This document shows, piece after piece, positions 31,521-44,300 of a DNA stretch of 64,000 nt (position 1 is its first letter; every line of letters begins with the position of its first letter). A program made the position numbers and the translations under genes. The stretch lies in the NCBI GenBank assembly GCA_011032825.1, contig JAADJZ010000034.1, positions 124,001 to 188,000 on the forward strand, given 5' to 3'. The notes beneath the pieces were generated by a model that did no database searches, had not been told where the DNA came from, and worked only from the letters and a program-made list of their open reading frames with translations. This DNA is from Massariosphaeria phaeospora (lineage: Eukaryota; Ascomycota; Dothideomycetes; Pleosporales).

Positions 31521-32434
31521 GCCGAGCGATTAACCTGTAGCTCTTGATCCGGATAGCTGTGGCGTCGGCTTGAGTACCATGGCAGGATGCTCTACCACTC
31601 TGCACCTTGCCTAGCTCCAGTGATTAGTAGTCCCTGTTTGTCGTGGCAGCCTCGAGGTTCTCCAGATCTGTGCGACGTCAACAGCCCTAGAGCCTTCTGA
31701 TCATGATCGTCACCCCGCAGTAGCAACATCATCATGGCGCAAGCGCAGCAAAGCACCAGTCAAAGACAGAAGACACGCCTCAATCGGCAGCCCATACTGG
31801 CAAAGGATCAGCTCCATACTAACGACAATCGCGCGACTGGTGGGCGGTTCGCCGGACTAATGGGACTTTCTCCATCACAGGGCACGCCAAGGCAGATCGT
31901 AAGTGGCCATTCAAGGGGAGCGAGAGGCGCGGGTCCAGGACAAACGGAATGGCTGCCATCTTCCCTTCTCCCCGCAAGAGAGGCACGAGGGGTAGTAAAC
32001 CGGGGCGGCACACGGCGAGGACCATGCCCGGGCGCGTGGACCCTTCACCTCATAAGAGGGTTCCCCCTCCGTCCGCCGAGCTATGCCGACATCAATTGCC
32101 TCTCCACTCCGCCATCTCCTGTCTCGTGGTTGAACAAGACCTCTAGCATCGCAACGCAACAGTGCTGTCGCGGCTCCACCCCGCCAGGCAGCTGTCTTTC
32201 GACACTACAAGAGGCCCAAATTGAGGCCCTGCGGTAATCAATCGCCGCATCCGACCCCTTTACCCGGATCTTGCGACATAAAGCTACCCAGAATCCATAG
32301 TGCGCTCTCCCAGCAGTTTGACGACTCGTTCGCGCCTCGCACAAGTTCTTTGGTATCGCTGTTCCCAACATCCGAGCGCGCCGAAGCCGCCCTGTTCTTC
32401 CCCTCGACGGCTGCACTCACGGCGCTTCCGCACC
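31521..32434. other. Intergenic region and acetyl-CoA synthetase promoter
   Basis: It contains the promoter and leader of the ACS gene. A 167-codon frame at 31734-32237 has low-complexity character and no recognisable domain, so I do not call it. Confidence 0.45.
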
Positions 32435-34854
32435 ATGTCTGAGGGCGATGTGAAGCCAGCGACAGTGGTGCCCGAGGCCCACCAGGTCGACACCTTCCAC
32501 GTCCCCAAGGCCTTCTACGAGTAAGCTTGTTTTTGCATTGCATCATTTCCAAGACAATGCGCAGTCCCAAGTCGCCCGAGGTCGCGCACGGCAGAGCGGG
32601 GTGACCCCGCCATTTGCCCGGCGTCATCGCGATCACCTCTCCCACCAGCACCAGATGGGGAAATGTGGCTAACGAATGACTCGTAGCAAGCACCCGCACA
32701 CAAAACCGCATCTCAACGGCTTGGAACACTACCAGGAGCTGTACAAGGAGTCGATCCAGGACCCGCACAAGTTCTGGGGCCGCCTGGCGCGCGAGCTGCT
32801 CACGTGGGAGCGCGATTTCCAGACCGTTCACGCTGGCTCCTTCGAACATGGCGACAACGCGTGGTTCGTCGAAGGCAGGCTGAATGCCAGCTACAACTGC
32901 GTGGATCGCCATGCCTTCAAGGACCCGAACAGGCCCGCTATCATCTACGAGGCTGACGAGGATGGGGATGGCCGCACTATCACCTATGGCGAGCTCCTCC
33001 GTCAAGTGTCCAAGCTTGCATACACGCTCAAAGAGATGGGCGTGAAGAAGGGCGACACTGTTGCCATCTACCTGCCTATGATTCCCGAGGCACTAGTCTC
33101 CCTCCTGGCTTGCGCACGTATCGGCGCTGTACACTCGGTGGTCTTCGCCGGGTTTTCATCAGACTCCCTCCGTGACCGCATCATTGATGCTGAGTCCAAG
33201 GTCGTCATCACCACAGACGAGGGCAAGCGCGGTGGAAAGCTCATCGGCACCAAGAAGATTGTCGATGAAGCCCTCAAGCAATGTCCTGATGTATCTCACT
33301 GTCTTGTGTACAAGCGCACTGGTGCTGACGTTCCATGGACGAAGGGCCGTGACTGGTGGTGGCACGAGGAGGTCGAGAAATACCCTAACTATATTGCGCC
33401 AGAGTCCATGAATTCCGAGGATCCTCTCTTCTTGCTCTATACCTCTGGTTCGACAGGCAAGCCCAAGGGGGTTATGCATACTACCGGTGGTTATCTCCTT
33501 GGAGCAGCCGCGACTGGAAAGTACGTATTTGATATCCACGACAAGGACACCTTCTTCTGTGGTGGCGATGTAGGTTGGATCACTGGCCACACGTATGTCG
33601 TATACGCACCACTCGTCCTTGGTGTGACTACCGTCGTCTTCGAGGGAACTCCCGCGTATCCGAATTTCTCACGCTACTGGGACATTGTCGACAAGTACAA
33701 CGTCAGTCAGTTTTACGTTGCGCCTACTGCTCTTCGATTACTCAAGCGCGCTGGTGACCAGCACGTTAAGGCCAAGATGAAGAACCTCAGGATCCTGGGA
33801 TCTGTTGGTGAGCCGATCGCTGCAGAGGTATGGAAGTGGTACTTCGAGGTTGTTGGCAAAGAAGAGGCACACGTTGTGGACGTAAGTAATTCGAACAAGG
33901 ATGCAGCGGAATATAGACTAAAGTGTACAGACATACTGGCAAACAGAGACGGGTTCTCATGTTATCACTCCTCTCGGCGGTATTACACCCACAAAGCCCG
34001 GCTCAGCCTCTCTCCCATTCTTTGGTATCGAGCCGGCCATCATTGACCCCGTCTCGGGAGAGGAGATCCACGGAAACAATGTCGAGGGTGTGCTTGCATT
34101 CAAGCAGCCGTGGCCTAGTATGGCTCGCACTGTTTGGGGTGCCCACAAACGGTACATGGACACATACCTGAATGTTTACAAGGGACTATACGTGAGTGAA
34201 GAACATGACGGTAATGGATGTCTTACTGATACTCGCAGTTCACCGGAGACGGGGCTGCGCGTGACCATGAGGGGTATTACTGGATTCGTGGACGCGTGGA
34301 TGACGTTGTCAACGTGTCTGGACACCGACTATCGACAGCAGAAATCGAAGCAGCGCTCATCGAACACCGTACGTCAGCTCCTCCGTTGTGGATTGCATAG
34401 CCTACTAACCCCGCTCTTTAGATTCCGTTGCAGAAGCGGCCGTCGTCGGAATTAGCGACGAGTTGACCGGCCAAGCAGTGAATGCATTCGTGGCGTTGAA
34501 AGATGGCACCGAAGTGACAGACCAAGTCAAGAAGGACTTGACGCTGCAAGTGCGCAAGTCGATTGGACCATTTGCGGCACCAAAGGCCATTCATGTGGTT
34601 CCAGACTTGCCAAAGACGCGGTCCGGCAAGATTATGCGACGCATTCTGCGCAAGATCTTGGCTGGCGAAGAAGACCAACTGGGCGACATCACAACGGTAA
34701 GCCGAATTTTCTCTGCTACTTGTCCGTCTTGGTGGTGTCAATGACGCGTCGTTGTGCGTGTCAACAATGGAAGCTGACGAATTGTGGATAGCTCTCGGAT
34801 CCGTCGGTAGTGGAGAAGATTATCGAGGTGGTACACTCGGCCAAGAAGAAGTAA
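32435..34854 (+). CDS. facA: Acetyl-CoA synthetase
   Basis: Exons 32435-32520, 32687-33881, 33931-34191, 34239-34368, 34422-34696 and 34792-34854 give 669 aa, the usual length for fungal FacA/Acs1. The enzyme makes acetyl-CoA from acetate, ATP and CoA through acetyl-AMP, in the cytosol and nucleus; it is needed for growth on acetate and for histone acetylation. Visible motifs: [11 protein letters not shown] (P-loop-like A3 block), [24 protein letters not shown] spanning the second junction, [23 protein letters not shown] and the hinge, and [11 protein letters not shown] with the catalytic, acetylation-regulated Lys. Introns 2-4 are 47-53 nt; intron 1 is 166 nt and intron 5 is 95 nt. The stop at 34852 follows SAKKK. 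No frame problem was found. Confidence 0.95.
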
Positions 34855-35809
34855 GCCACGCCAAAATCGGCTTTCAGCGAGTGGCGGGAGGAACATTTGA
34901 AGAGATGGGACGCTGGGGAACGCGTAAGGCCAAGGCGCTACGGGAGAGGTGCCTTTGACCGTGCCGGCGGTGGGGCAGCGGATAACCGCGTGCGGGCATG
35001 TCCATCAGTGAGATATCGGCGCGCCTATGTATTCTGTCCAGCAAGTTGTTTATAGTAACTATGTCCCAAATGGGGGGCTCTGCTGCTGTTTGTGAATCCA
35101 CGCGCGCGCACTCAGGCTGTTGGGCGGCACAGCGGCTGCAGTGACATGGAGGCAGGCAACGTCTCGGCCAGCGGGCGCTGGCAAAGCAGTCTACAGGCGC
35201 TGGGCGGTCGGGGATGGGCAGGGCTGCACTACCTGCAGGCCGCAGCGGACAGGAAGCAGGATGGTGTTCCGGACGATTGCCGTTTTATTGGCGTTTGAGA
35301 TGCAGGCAGCAGGTCATCCGGACCTGGGTAACGAGAGATGATTAAGGTACTGGGTAGCGAGAGATAACATGCGTCTAACGTACGTGGGTTAGCGTTGCGC
35401 GCTAAGGGACTGCTCCTGTCTGCCAAGCAGGCGAAACCAGGCAAATCTCTAGCCGTGCGCTACTCTCGGCCGAGAGAAGATAGACTAGTATGTATATACT
35501 AGATTACGGTAACAGGTATCAGTCCGGATGATATGGCGCCTCTTTGAGATGCCCGCACTCGCAGGTTGCCCAGTCAGTGAAAGGACCCCGGTCGAGCCAA
35601 GGCGGGCTAGTCGCTCACGCTCGGGGGGCTGACGACGTCTTTGGGGCACATCTATCGTTCACCACTCGGCGCCTCTCATCACTTGCACATAACCAAACAC
35701 TCTCTCCAAGATCCGCACCCTCATGTCGCCCGCTGTGCTCGTGCGATAATCACCGCTCGCTCATCCGCAACTCCTGAGCGTCTCCTCGACGGAGCGTTCG
35801 CCACCCGCC
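34855..35809. other. Intergenic region with ADAM-protease promoter
   Basis: I see no supportable gene. The pyrimidine-rich stretch at about 35690-35800 is probably the promoter and leader of the next gene. Confidence 0.45.
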
Positions 35810-38371
35810 ATGCTAATAGCGCGGGCTGTCACAGCCGCTGTCACTCTCGCACTCGCCACAGTCACCACCGCCGCATCCACGGCGCGGAATCCCTTGAAGA
35901 CCGTCGGACTGGCAAAGAACCCGTCCATCCTCACAGCAAACCACCGCGTGCATGCCCTCTCAACCTTCGATGTCGCCTTTGACTTCTCCGGCGCCCGCAT
36001 CCGGCTCAGCCTCGAGCCAAACCACGACATCTTCGTCGAGGGCGCAACAATACAGTACCTCCGCGCAGACGGCAGCCTCTCTAGACAGGAGCCGATCGAC
36101 CGGCTTCAGCACAAGGTCTACAAAGGCACGGCCTGGTTGAAGAGGGGGAACCGATGGGATAAGGTTGGTTGGGCCCGCATTGACATCCGCCGGGACGGTA
36201 TGGACCCGCTGTTCGAGGGAACCTTTACCGTCGACCATGACCACCATCACGTGCAACTCTCGTCGCATTACCAGCAGACGCGCCACGAGCTAGACCCGGA
36301 TCTCGAAACGCGCCCCGATGAAGTCATGGTAGTTTTCAGAGACTCGGATACGGCTGCCGACGACGAGCATTCGGAACTAAAGAAGCGATCTGGCGGACTA
36401 GCGTGCGGGAGCGATCAACTAGGGTTCAACAAGCAGGATGACCACCCTGTGTATGTTAGCATGCGACCGAGGGGCGACAAGCTGTTTTCCACGCCCTACT
36501 CGGCCTTGTTGGGGAAGCGCCTGATCGACGGCACGCCCGGTGGAGGCAATGGTGCTGGTGTCAACTTGGTCCAGACCATTGGCAACACGCGAGGCTGTCC
36601 CTCTACCCGCAAAGTTGCGCTGGTGGGCGTTGCTACAGACTGCACGTACACGCGCTCGTTCAATACGTCGAGCGGTGACCCTAAAGACCTGGCCCGCGAC
36701 AGTATCATCGGCCAAATGAATAAGGCATCTGAACTATTCGAAAGCTCCTTCAACATATCGCTCGGTCTGGCTAATTTGATCGTCACCGAACCCAACTGTC
36801 CTACAATGCCCCAGCAAGCCACCCCCTGGAATCAGGATTGCAAAGATAACCTCAACATTACGGGGCGCCTAAACCTCTTCTCGCAGTGGAGGGGTCAGCA
36901 GGCTGATCAAAATTCACACTGGACTCTGCTTACCAAATGCAACACCCAATCCGCCGTCGGTCTGGCGTGGCTAGGCCAAGCATGTACGTCGGGCTCCCAG
37001 GGCCCAGGCTCGTCCGACGGCAGCGCGGAATCCGTGGCTGGGGCCAACGTGGTTGTGCGGACCTCGACCGAATGGCAGGTCATCGCGTAAGTGCCTCTTC
37101 CCCTACGTGACTCTACATGCACTCACTAGCATAGACATGAAACCGGCCATACGTATGGTGCTGTCCACGACTGCACACAAACAGAATGTTCGAACCAAAA
37201 TATGCTTAGTGCCCAGCAATGCTGCCCGCTCAGTGGTGATACCTGTGATGCCGGCGAGCGCTTTATCATGAACCCTTCTACCGCCCAAGGTATCACCCTC
37301 TTCTCAGCCTGTTCTATCGGCAATATCTGCTCGGCTTTGGGACGCAACAGTGTCAAGTCTTCCTGTCTCAGCAACAATCGCGGCGTCACTACTGTTTCCG
37401 GTCAGAGGTGTGGCAACGGAATTGTCGAAGGCGACGAACAGTGTGATTGTGGCGGCACACAAGGCTGTGGCGATAACCAGTGCTGCGACCCTACCACCTG
37501 TCGATTTAGGGAAACTGCCGTCTGTGACGATTCGAATGAGGACTGCTGTAATAATTGCCAGTTCGCGTCGGCAAGTATTGTCTGCCGTCCGGGGAGCCAA
37601 TGTGACCCAGAGGAGCGGTGCACAGGGACCACACCCTACTGTCCGGATGACAAAACTGAACCTGACGGTTCAGACTGCGGTAATGGGCTCAAATGCGCAA
37701 GCGGACAGTGCACATCGCGAGACCAGCAGTGCAAGACTGTCATGGGTACCTACACCCAAGGCAACGACACATTTGCTTGCGACAACAGAAACTGTATGCT
37801 GAGTTGCGCGAGTCCAGAGTTTGGCCGAGACGTCTGTTACGGCCTGCAGCAAAACTTCCTTGATGGCACTTCCTGTGCTGGAGGTGGCACCTGTCAGAAT
37901 GTAAGTGTCAATGGTATTGGGTCGGTCTTGTGACTAACATATTTGCAGGGTCAATGTGCTGGAGCATCAGTAGGCAACGAAGTCAAGAAGTGGATCATGG
38001 ATAACAAACCCATCGTAATCGGTGTCGCCGCTGGCGTTGGCGGTCTGCTTATGCTCTGCATTGTAGGCTGTTGTTGGCGCAGCTACAAGCGCAGGAAGAC
38101 GAGAAAGGTATATGCTGCCAATCACGCGGCAGTTCGTGGGCCTCCGCCTCCGCCTCCACGCCAACCCTACTACGGCGGCCACGACCGACCAAGAAGAGAT
38201 GGGAGAAGAAGCGCACCCCCTATTCCACATCCTAACACCCGCGGTGCGTCGGCAGTGACCGAGAATCGCAGTCGAGCGTTCTCCCCGAATCAATGGCAAC
38301 CGCAGACTGGACACGATGTCCCAGTGCCACCGCCGATGTACCAGCGTAGTTCAAGCGTGCGCTACGCATAG
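35810..38371 (+). CDS. ADAM-type metalloprotease with disintegrin domain and membrane anchor
   Basis: Exons 35810-37086, 37135-37900 and 37949-38371; 821 aa; introns of 48 nt. A signal peptide (residues 1 to about 22) is followed by a pro-domain (to about 195) ending in a dibasic KKR site, then a reprolysin-type catalytic domain. The zinc motif HETGHTYGAVHDC (His427, Glu428, His431, His437) is created across the first exon junction. A Cys-rich disintegrin region (about 500-600; CGNGIVEGDEQCDCG, CRPGSQCDPEERC) and a further Cys-rich part follow. One membrane helix at about 702-724 (IVIGVAAGVGGLLMLCIVGCC) is followed by a basic, Pro-rich cytoplasmic tail with PPPPPPR. This is the usual fungal ADM-A/ADM-B plan: a surface sheddase of unknown targets. 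All catalytic residues are intact. Confidence 0.9.
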
Positions 38372-39756
38372 TGCCGGGATTGATACGTCGCGTTTCTGTT
38401 TTGTACTACTGTTCAACTTTTCAAATTACTCCATCGCTGAGCGACCGTCTTGCATTTATCTTTTTGGAACGGCTTGGGAAACACACTCTTTTGCATTGAG
38501 TGTATCACGAAAAGCACTTTTGACGATCATTTTGCTTCAGCGGAAATATGCTGGGCCGGAGTTTATTTGTCGAATTATCTTGGGAAAGAATCTCGTAGCA
38601 TTTGGGACACGGCGTCTTGAGAAGCGGGAAGCGATTGCTTCCGCTTTTGCGTTCCGCTTTGCATTTTGGTGGATTGATTCCCCGTTGGGTTGGTTGGACT
38701 GGCTGGACTGGACGGAACCAGGTTCGGTTGCATTTCTGGTATTGATTGATATTGTTGCGTAGTACATATATCCCCGGTAGATATTTAGCGATTGGGGACC
38801 AGCAGTCAGGCTGTTGAACAGGCAGTGGCGCGGTATATAGTGGTTTGGATATGATTCAACCGGCTGTGCATTACTGTGTCTTCTCTCATGCAGTCGTCGA
38901 TATGACTGGGAGCTCGTCTCTCTATTGTCATTCGTTGTTCTAGCGCACCAAGGCGCTCTCACATTTGCATACACACATTAAATATGAATGATTGCTGTGC
39001 TCACACATCTATTGTCAACTGCCTCGCTTAGCGTGTCCCTAGTGGAGAATCCGTATCGATAACTTAAGGCCACCGAAGCTTGATCGACCCTGCAGCATCA
39101 TCAATTTCACAGCCTCGTCACACCTTTCCCCTTCAGTCGACCCTACATACGATCAACCCACCGTTTCTCTACTCCGTACCTCCCTCGTAATTCTCCAACC
39201 GGCGCTGCTAAGACAGCCTTGCGAATAAAGGATTCTCCCTCCAACATCCTCTTAGAACCGACCCAGCACGCCTAATAACATCCAGCAAACAAACCCCAAC
39301 CGCAGCCCGCCCCTCGCCCTTCGCCCTTCGCTACCTAGTCCCCATCCCTCGTGTTTGTTCGCGCACCCACCAAGCAGCAACAATAAGCTCAGCGCCCTGC
39401 AGGTTGCAACCAATATAAGACACGCTTGATGCCTAACGCGGGCTAGCAGGGGACGCCGCATTTTCCATTTGATGCTTCTTTACGACTTTACGGCGTCTGT
39501 GCGGGGTGCGGGGGCCAAACGGAGTGCTAGCCTTGGGCGCAGGCTGCGCAGCTGAGAGAGGGAGGCTGTGGGCTGACATGGATGACTACCGCGTGGGAGC
39601 GACGGACTTTTCAGCTAGGGTTGGGGCGCTGGCGTGAGTTAAGGGTGCGTGGGTGCGGCGCGTTTTGGTTTCTTCTGTTCTCTTTCTTCGATCTTCTTCG
39701 TGGATTTGAGTGCGTGGTTTGAGTGTGTTGAAAGTACTTCTAGTTTATTGGGCATT
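38372..39756. other. Intergenic spacer
   Basis: It is the 3' flank of the ADAM gene and the promoter of the next gene. The 145-codon minus-strand frame at 38537-38974 has no protein-like features. A TGGACTGGCTGGACTGGA short repeat lies near 38695. Confidence 0.4.
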
Positions 39757-41138
39757 ATGGATATGGGGAACATGTTACAACAACGCCAAGAGGATGAGTG
39801 CGTGTGGCCATATTGTCCTTCGAGCCCAGGTGAATCCACTGGCGTACCTTCAAGATTGCCAGGACTCGCGACTGAAGTCGGCGACACAACCACCACGACA
39901 GACGACAACGGCTCTGGACCTGGACCTTCATCAAAGCCCCCGCCCGCACAAGTTTCTACTGCGTTAACCACCGCCACCCACGCCGCTCCTACCATCCACC
40001 CATCCGAGAACACCGTAGTCGTTCTGTCCTCTACTCAAGCCGGAAATGCTGCCGCCACAGCGGCGCCCTCGCAGGCCGCGTCTACGTCCGGAGGCCTAGG
40101 AAGCGTGAGCGGAGGTGCCGTGGTAGGAATCGCAATTGGAACAGCGCTCGCCGGTGCAGCCATCGCATTCGTCGCCGCATTTCTCGTCTTCAGGAGGAGG
40201 AACCGCAACACGCGACTCGCAGCCACGTCGTACGGCTCGACCCCCGATCTCATCACGCTGGCGAAAGGCGGGCAGACGAACTACGTCTCCGTCTCGCAAG
40301 CCCCAGTCCCCGCACCCATAGTCGCACCAACACCCAGACAGCACCAAGCCCTCGACCCAGCAGCCTCCTCGTTCCTGCCCCCCGCGGCCGACGACCACAG
40401 CGTCGCGGCCAGAGTCTCGGCCCTGTTCTCCGCCGTCCACCAGCACGTCGACTCGTTCTACCGCGACGTGCACGCGAGCATCACACCGAGCATGGAAAGC
40501 GATCTGGCGCGGTTCGGCGCGAGCGGCGGCATGGCCGAGCTGCTGCGGACTGCGTCGAGTCCGACGGTCGCGATCAAACATGCGCTGGTGGACTTTGTGC
40601 TGGATCTCGGCGGCGACGCGTTCGTGCCCGCTGAGGTGAAGGGGTTGAAGGAGGAGGCGTTTGTGGACTCGAGTGGTGAGTGCCTTTCTATCTCACTTAC
40701 TACCTACCCACCTACCTACTCGCCTTTACTTTCGTACCATGTAGCATGCACCAGCTAACTAGAACATACGCAGACCTCACCGCCCCCTACCTCCTCTACC
40801 GCCGCCTAGCCGTCCATCTTTACCTCTGCCAAACCCCTTCCCACCCCGCCTCCACGCTTTCCTCGATCCGCGAAGCCGCCGAGCACTTCGCCCTGACCTT
40901 CTTCCCCTGGGCCAACCCCAGCATCTCGGACCACGAGAAAGACGAAGACCTCGTGCACCTGATAACCAGCGCGCTCGATCTAAGTCTGTGGTTGCGAGGC
41001 CAGCCGTTTCTGTACGAGTTCGTGTGGGAGGAGGTTGGGCGGCGGGGGATCGTGGTTAAGCCTGGGTTTGCGAGGTGGGTGGAGGGGAGTGAGAGCGGTA
41101 GGAAGATGTTGCTTGAAGGGAGTGTTGAGGGGATATGA
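39757..41138 (+). CDS. Single-pass membrane protein with mucin-like ectodomain
   Basis: Exon 1 is 39757-40675 and exon 2 is 40774-41138; the 98-nt intron (GTGAGT...TACGCAG) splits an Asp codon (VDSS|DLTAPYLLYRR); 427 aa. I use the ATG at 39757 (MDMGNMLQQRQ) rather than the upstream one at 39649, whose added 36 residues would create an unlikely N-terminus. Residues 1-118 are rich in Thr, Ser, Pro and Ala and contain CVWPYC. A membrane helix at about 120-145 (AVVGIAIGTALAGAAIAFVAAFLVF) is followed by RRRNR, so the N-terminus is probably outside. The cytoplasmic part (about 280 residues) is helical and conserved-looking (SALFSAVHQHVDSFYRDVHASI). The layout resembles fungal cell-wall sensor-like proteins, but the N-terminus lacks an ordinary signal peptide. 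Function not assigned. Confidence 0.68.
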
Positions 41139-41396
41139 GGTGGCTTTGCTGTGTACATGTGTGGTGTATGGAAGTTGAGCTACCAAGTTTCGCTTGATGA
41201 TATATACTTTGTTCATGTCTGGAGAACATGAGCACTTTGAAGATTGATCATCTCCCGGAATAAACGCCGTTGGAAGACTGTACTCATTCGTACGTTTATT
41301 CAGTAACCAACCTACTTCTGTAACGACGACTACATTTGAAAAAGAGAAACGACCACAGGCAAGCAAAGCCGAACCTCCATCGCTATAACATCATTC

Positions 41397-44300
41397 TTAC
41401 CATCCTCCCCCTCGTGGCTGCGGTTCCGCTTCCTCTCCTGTGTCATCCGTGTATGAATGCTGTGTGCTTTCATCCTCGTCCTGCTGCACACTAGGACGAG
41501 GTATGTCCTCCTTCTTGGGTACACCATGTTGAGCATTCAAAGCTACGCTGCTCTTATTTCCATCTTTCTTTGCCTTGGTGTGATGACTCCGTTCGTGGTC
41601 GTTCTTTTCCTTTGAGGTACTGAATCTTACATCTCTGCAATCTTCGTGGGGACAGCGGTGCTGCTCCTGAATGTGTCTATTCAACTCGAACTTACGCCTG
41701 AACGTTCTCGTAGTACAGCCTTCGGTGCATTCAAAGGGAGCTGGGATATGCTGAGACAATTGAGCTGGAAAATTGACGTTGTCGAAAAGAGGTTGTAAAT
41801 CAGGCGTCGGGTCCTCGGGTGAACCTGGCCACATCGTAGGAGTGGGTTCGTGCTGAAAACTTGGATTTGGCGTGACTCGTAGGACATCCGGTGTCAGCTC
41901 AGAGGAGCCGTGTGTTTCTTGAATCTCCAGGCTTTCTTTGTGAGCACTGTTTTCCAGTCTCTGTAGCCAAACATTTTCGCGCGGGACGGGAGCAATTTCT
42001 AGCGCCCCGACTTCTCTCTCATCGACCGTAGACCTTTCCTCTAGCTCCGATAACCTCTTTCTAATATCTACAAGGGTCTGTTCCATGCTCTGCATGCCCA
42101 TGTGCTCAATTTGTTCTTCTACGCGGCCTCGAACCTGCGTGATTTCCGCCTCATCCTCCTTAGCAGAGTCCTCTGCAAGCTGCTGCTCTGCTTGTTCCCG
42201 TCGTTCCGCGTGTATCTCATTGTAGGTGCAATCATGGGTCAGTCTCTTACAGGTTCCACATGTGGGCCTTGAACCATCGCAGCGCAACTTCCTCTCTCGA
42301 CATGAATCGCAAGCTTCATTTATCCTCTTCGTCTCATCACGATTAACGCCAAGATCAGTCTTGTCATCGTCGTGGGTGCCATCCTGCAATAGTTCGTCCG
42401 GTATCGTCGAGGCCTCGCTGGTATGAACCGCAACCTTAACTCCATGTTTCTGGTATACGTGTTTCAGAAGAGCATCTTTTCGTTTATACTCTTTTCTACA
42501 GATCTCACATGCATATAAACGGAAAGGCTCGTGCTGGTACTTAGTATGCCTTCTCAGGTTGCCTTTTGCGTGTGTTCCTGTGAAGTGCCGGTCACACTGG
42601 AGACACTGCAGCGGAAGGGACCCCACATTAGGATTCTGTCCTTCAGTGGGCACGTCTTGATCGTCTATTAAGTATGAGGACGGGGTAGGTGCTGGGGCGG
42701 CACTTCGAAAGAATCGAGATAACTGTGGGGGGGATTGGGCCCCGAACCTGTTCCAATTTTTCAAAGAGACGGACTCGAATATCTCCTTCTCCTCTTGCTG
42801 CTGGTCCCGTTGCTGTTGCTGTTGCTGTATCTGTTGCTGTTCCCGTTGTAGTTGCAGTTGTGCTTGCTGTGCTTGCTGTGCTTGCTGAGCTTGAGCCTCC
42901 GCACTCCTTTGCTGTTGTTGTTGCCGGATAGCTTGGTGTTGTTGTTGCAATTGCTGACGTATGTGGGGATGTTGCTCCAATTGTCGTTGCTGAAGCATGT
43001 GGGGAGGCATGGAAGGATTCATGGGCTGGATTTCGCTCGCGGTAGGCGGATCCGTCACAACATGGAGACTGGGATAACTCTCATCATCGCTGGCTCCGAA
43101 TTCGTACTCTGCGAAGGTAGGAGAAGTAGGAAAAAAACCTCCCGATTGATACAGGTTGACAGGGGTTGCTGGCCTGTCCTCATGACTGGGACGATGAGGG
43201 TTGTCATCTGTCGTGGATGGAGCACCGGTCGATGGGAGTTCCATTTCCGTTGAAACAACGCTTTTCCCCGGGTTGTGTTTTCCCTTTCCTTTCCAGTTTC
43301 GATTAGACCCGGTGTAGCTGCAATCAATGCCATCCGCCCTACATCTTGAACACCGAACACCGCCGTCACATTTCAAATGTCTGGCTCGACATGAGAAGCA
43401 AGCGACTGCTCGTGATGCCCCTCCAGTTGCAATACCAGAGCCACCATCGATTATTTGTCGAGGAGCTGGCCGGCTGTCTAGGTGCGCTACAGATACTGGA
43501 GAAGATGGAGACTCTAAAGTTTCCGGTACCAAGCATTGTTCATGGTCCTCAGCGACCGCCTCTGGTTCAAGGTGTTGTGAAAGCTCAGGATGAAAGGTAA
43601 ACCTGCGGCCCACCGCGTCCTTGAACTTGATAGGGGGCTCAGGTGCGTCTAACGGCTTCAATTTGGCGGCTTCCTCCTCGACAGCCTTCTTTGCCTTTTC
43701 GAGCTCCTCCGCGGCAGCTTTAGCTTCTGCCAGTGCTCTACCCTGTGCCTCTGCGATCGTTTCGGCTTTTTCGAAGCTCCTCTGTGGGACCTTGGCGGCC
43801 TGGGCGGCATTCGCTTCTTTTTTTCGCTGCGCTTCGCGTTCACGGCGTTGATTCATGATCATCTGTGGCGTCCGTATGCCAGAACGATCTTGCTGCGTGG
43901 CAGAGCCGGGATGAATACTTCTGGATACGTCCGATGTGCTATGGAAGGTCACCAGTGGTTGCGATTGTTGTACGAAAGTCTCTTCGTCTAGAGAATCCTT
44001 AGTTCGTTTATTTTGCGGGTCATCTGCTTGCTGCTGCTGCTGTTGCCGTTGCCGGCCATCCAGGTGCGCCGCAGACACTGGAGACTTTGAGTTTTCCGAA
44101 AACAACTGAAACGAATCAGTAAGCCCTGGTTGCAGCGAAGGACTGACGGGCGTCTGATTCGATTTGGTGATTCTTGAATCCTCAGCCCACGCGTTATGGT
44201 GACGATCCACGTGCTCGCGCAAATAGTGAGGAGAGGAGAAGCGTTTGGTACATCCTGGAGCTTCGCAGTGAAACTCCAGCCATCCTTCCTCATTCTCATT

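Noticed and set aside
31734..32237. 167-codon plus-strand open frame before ACS
   Set aside because: Low-complexity and without family features; more likely promoter DNA.
38537..38974. 145-codon minus-strand frame
   Set aside because: No protein-like features; sits in a 3' flank.
39649..39756. Upstream start for the mucin-like membrane protein
   Set aside because: The extra 36 residues are hydrophobic and Cys-containing but not a good signal peptide, and the ATG at 39757 gives the more natural N-terminus.
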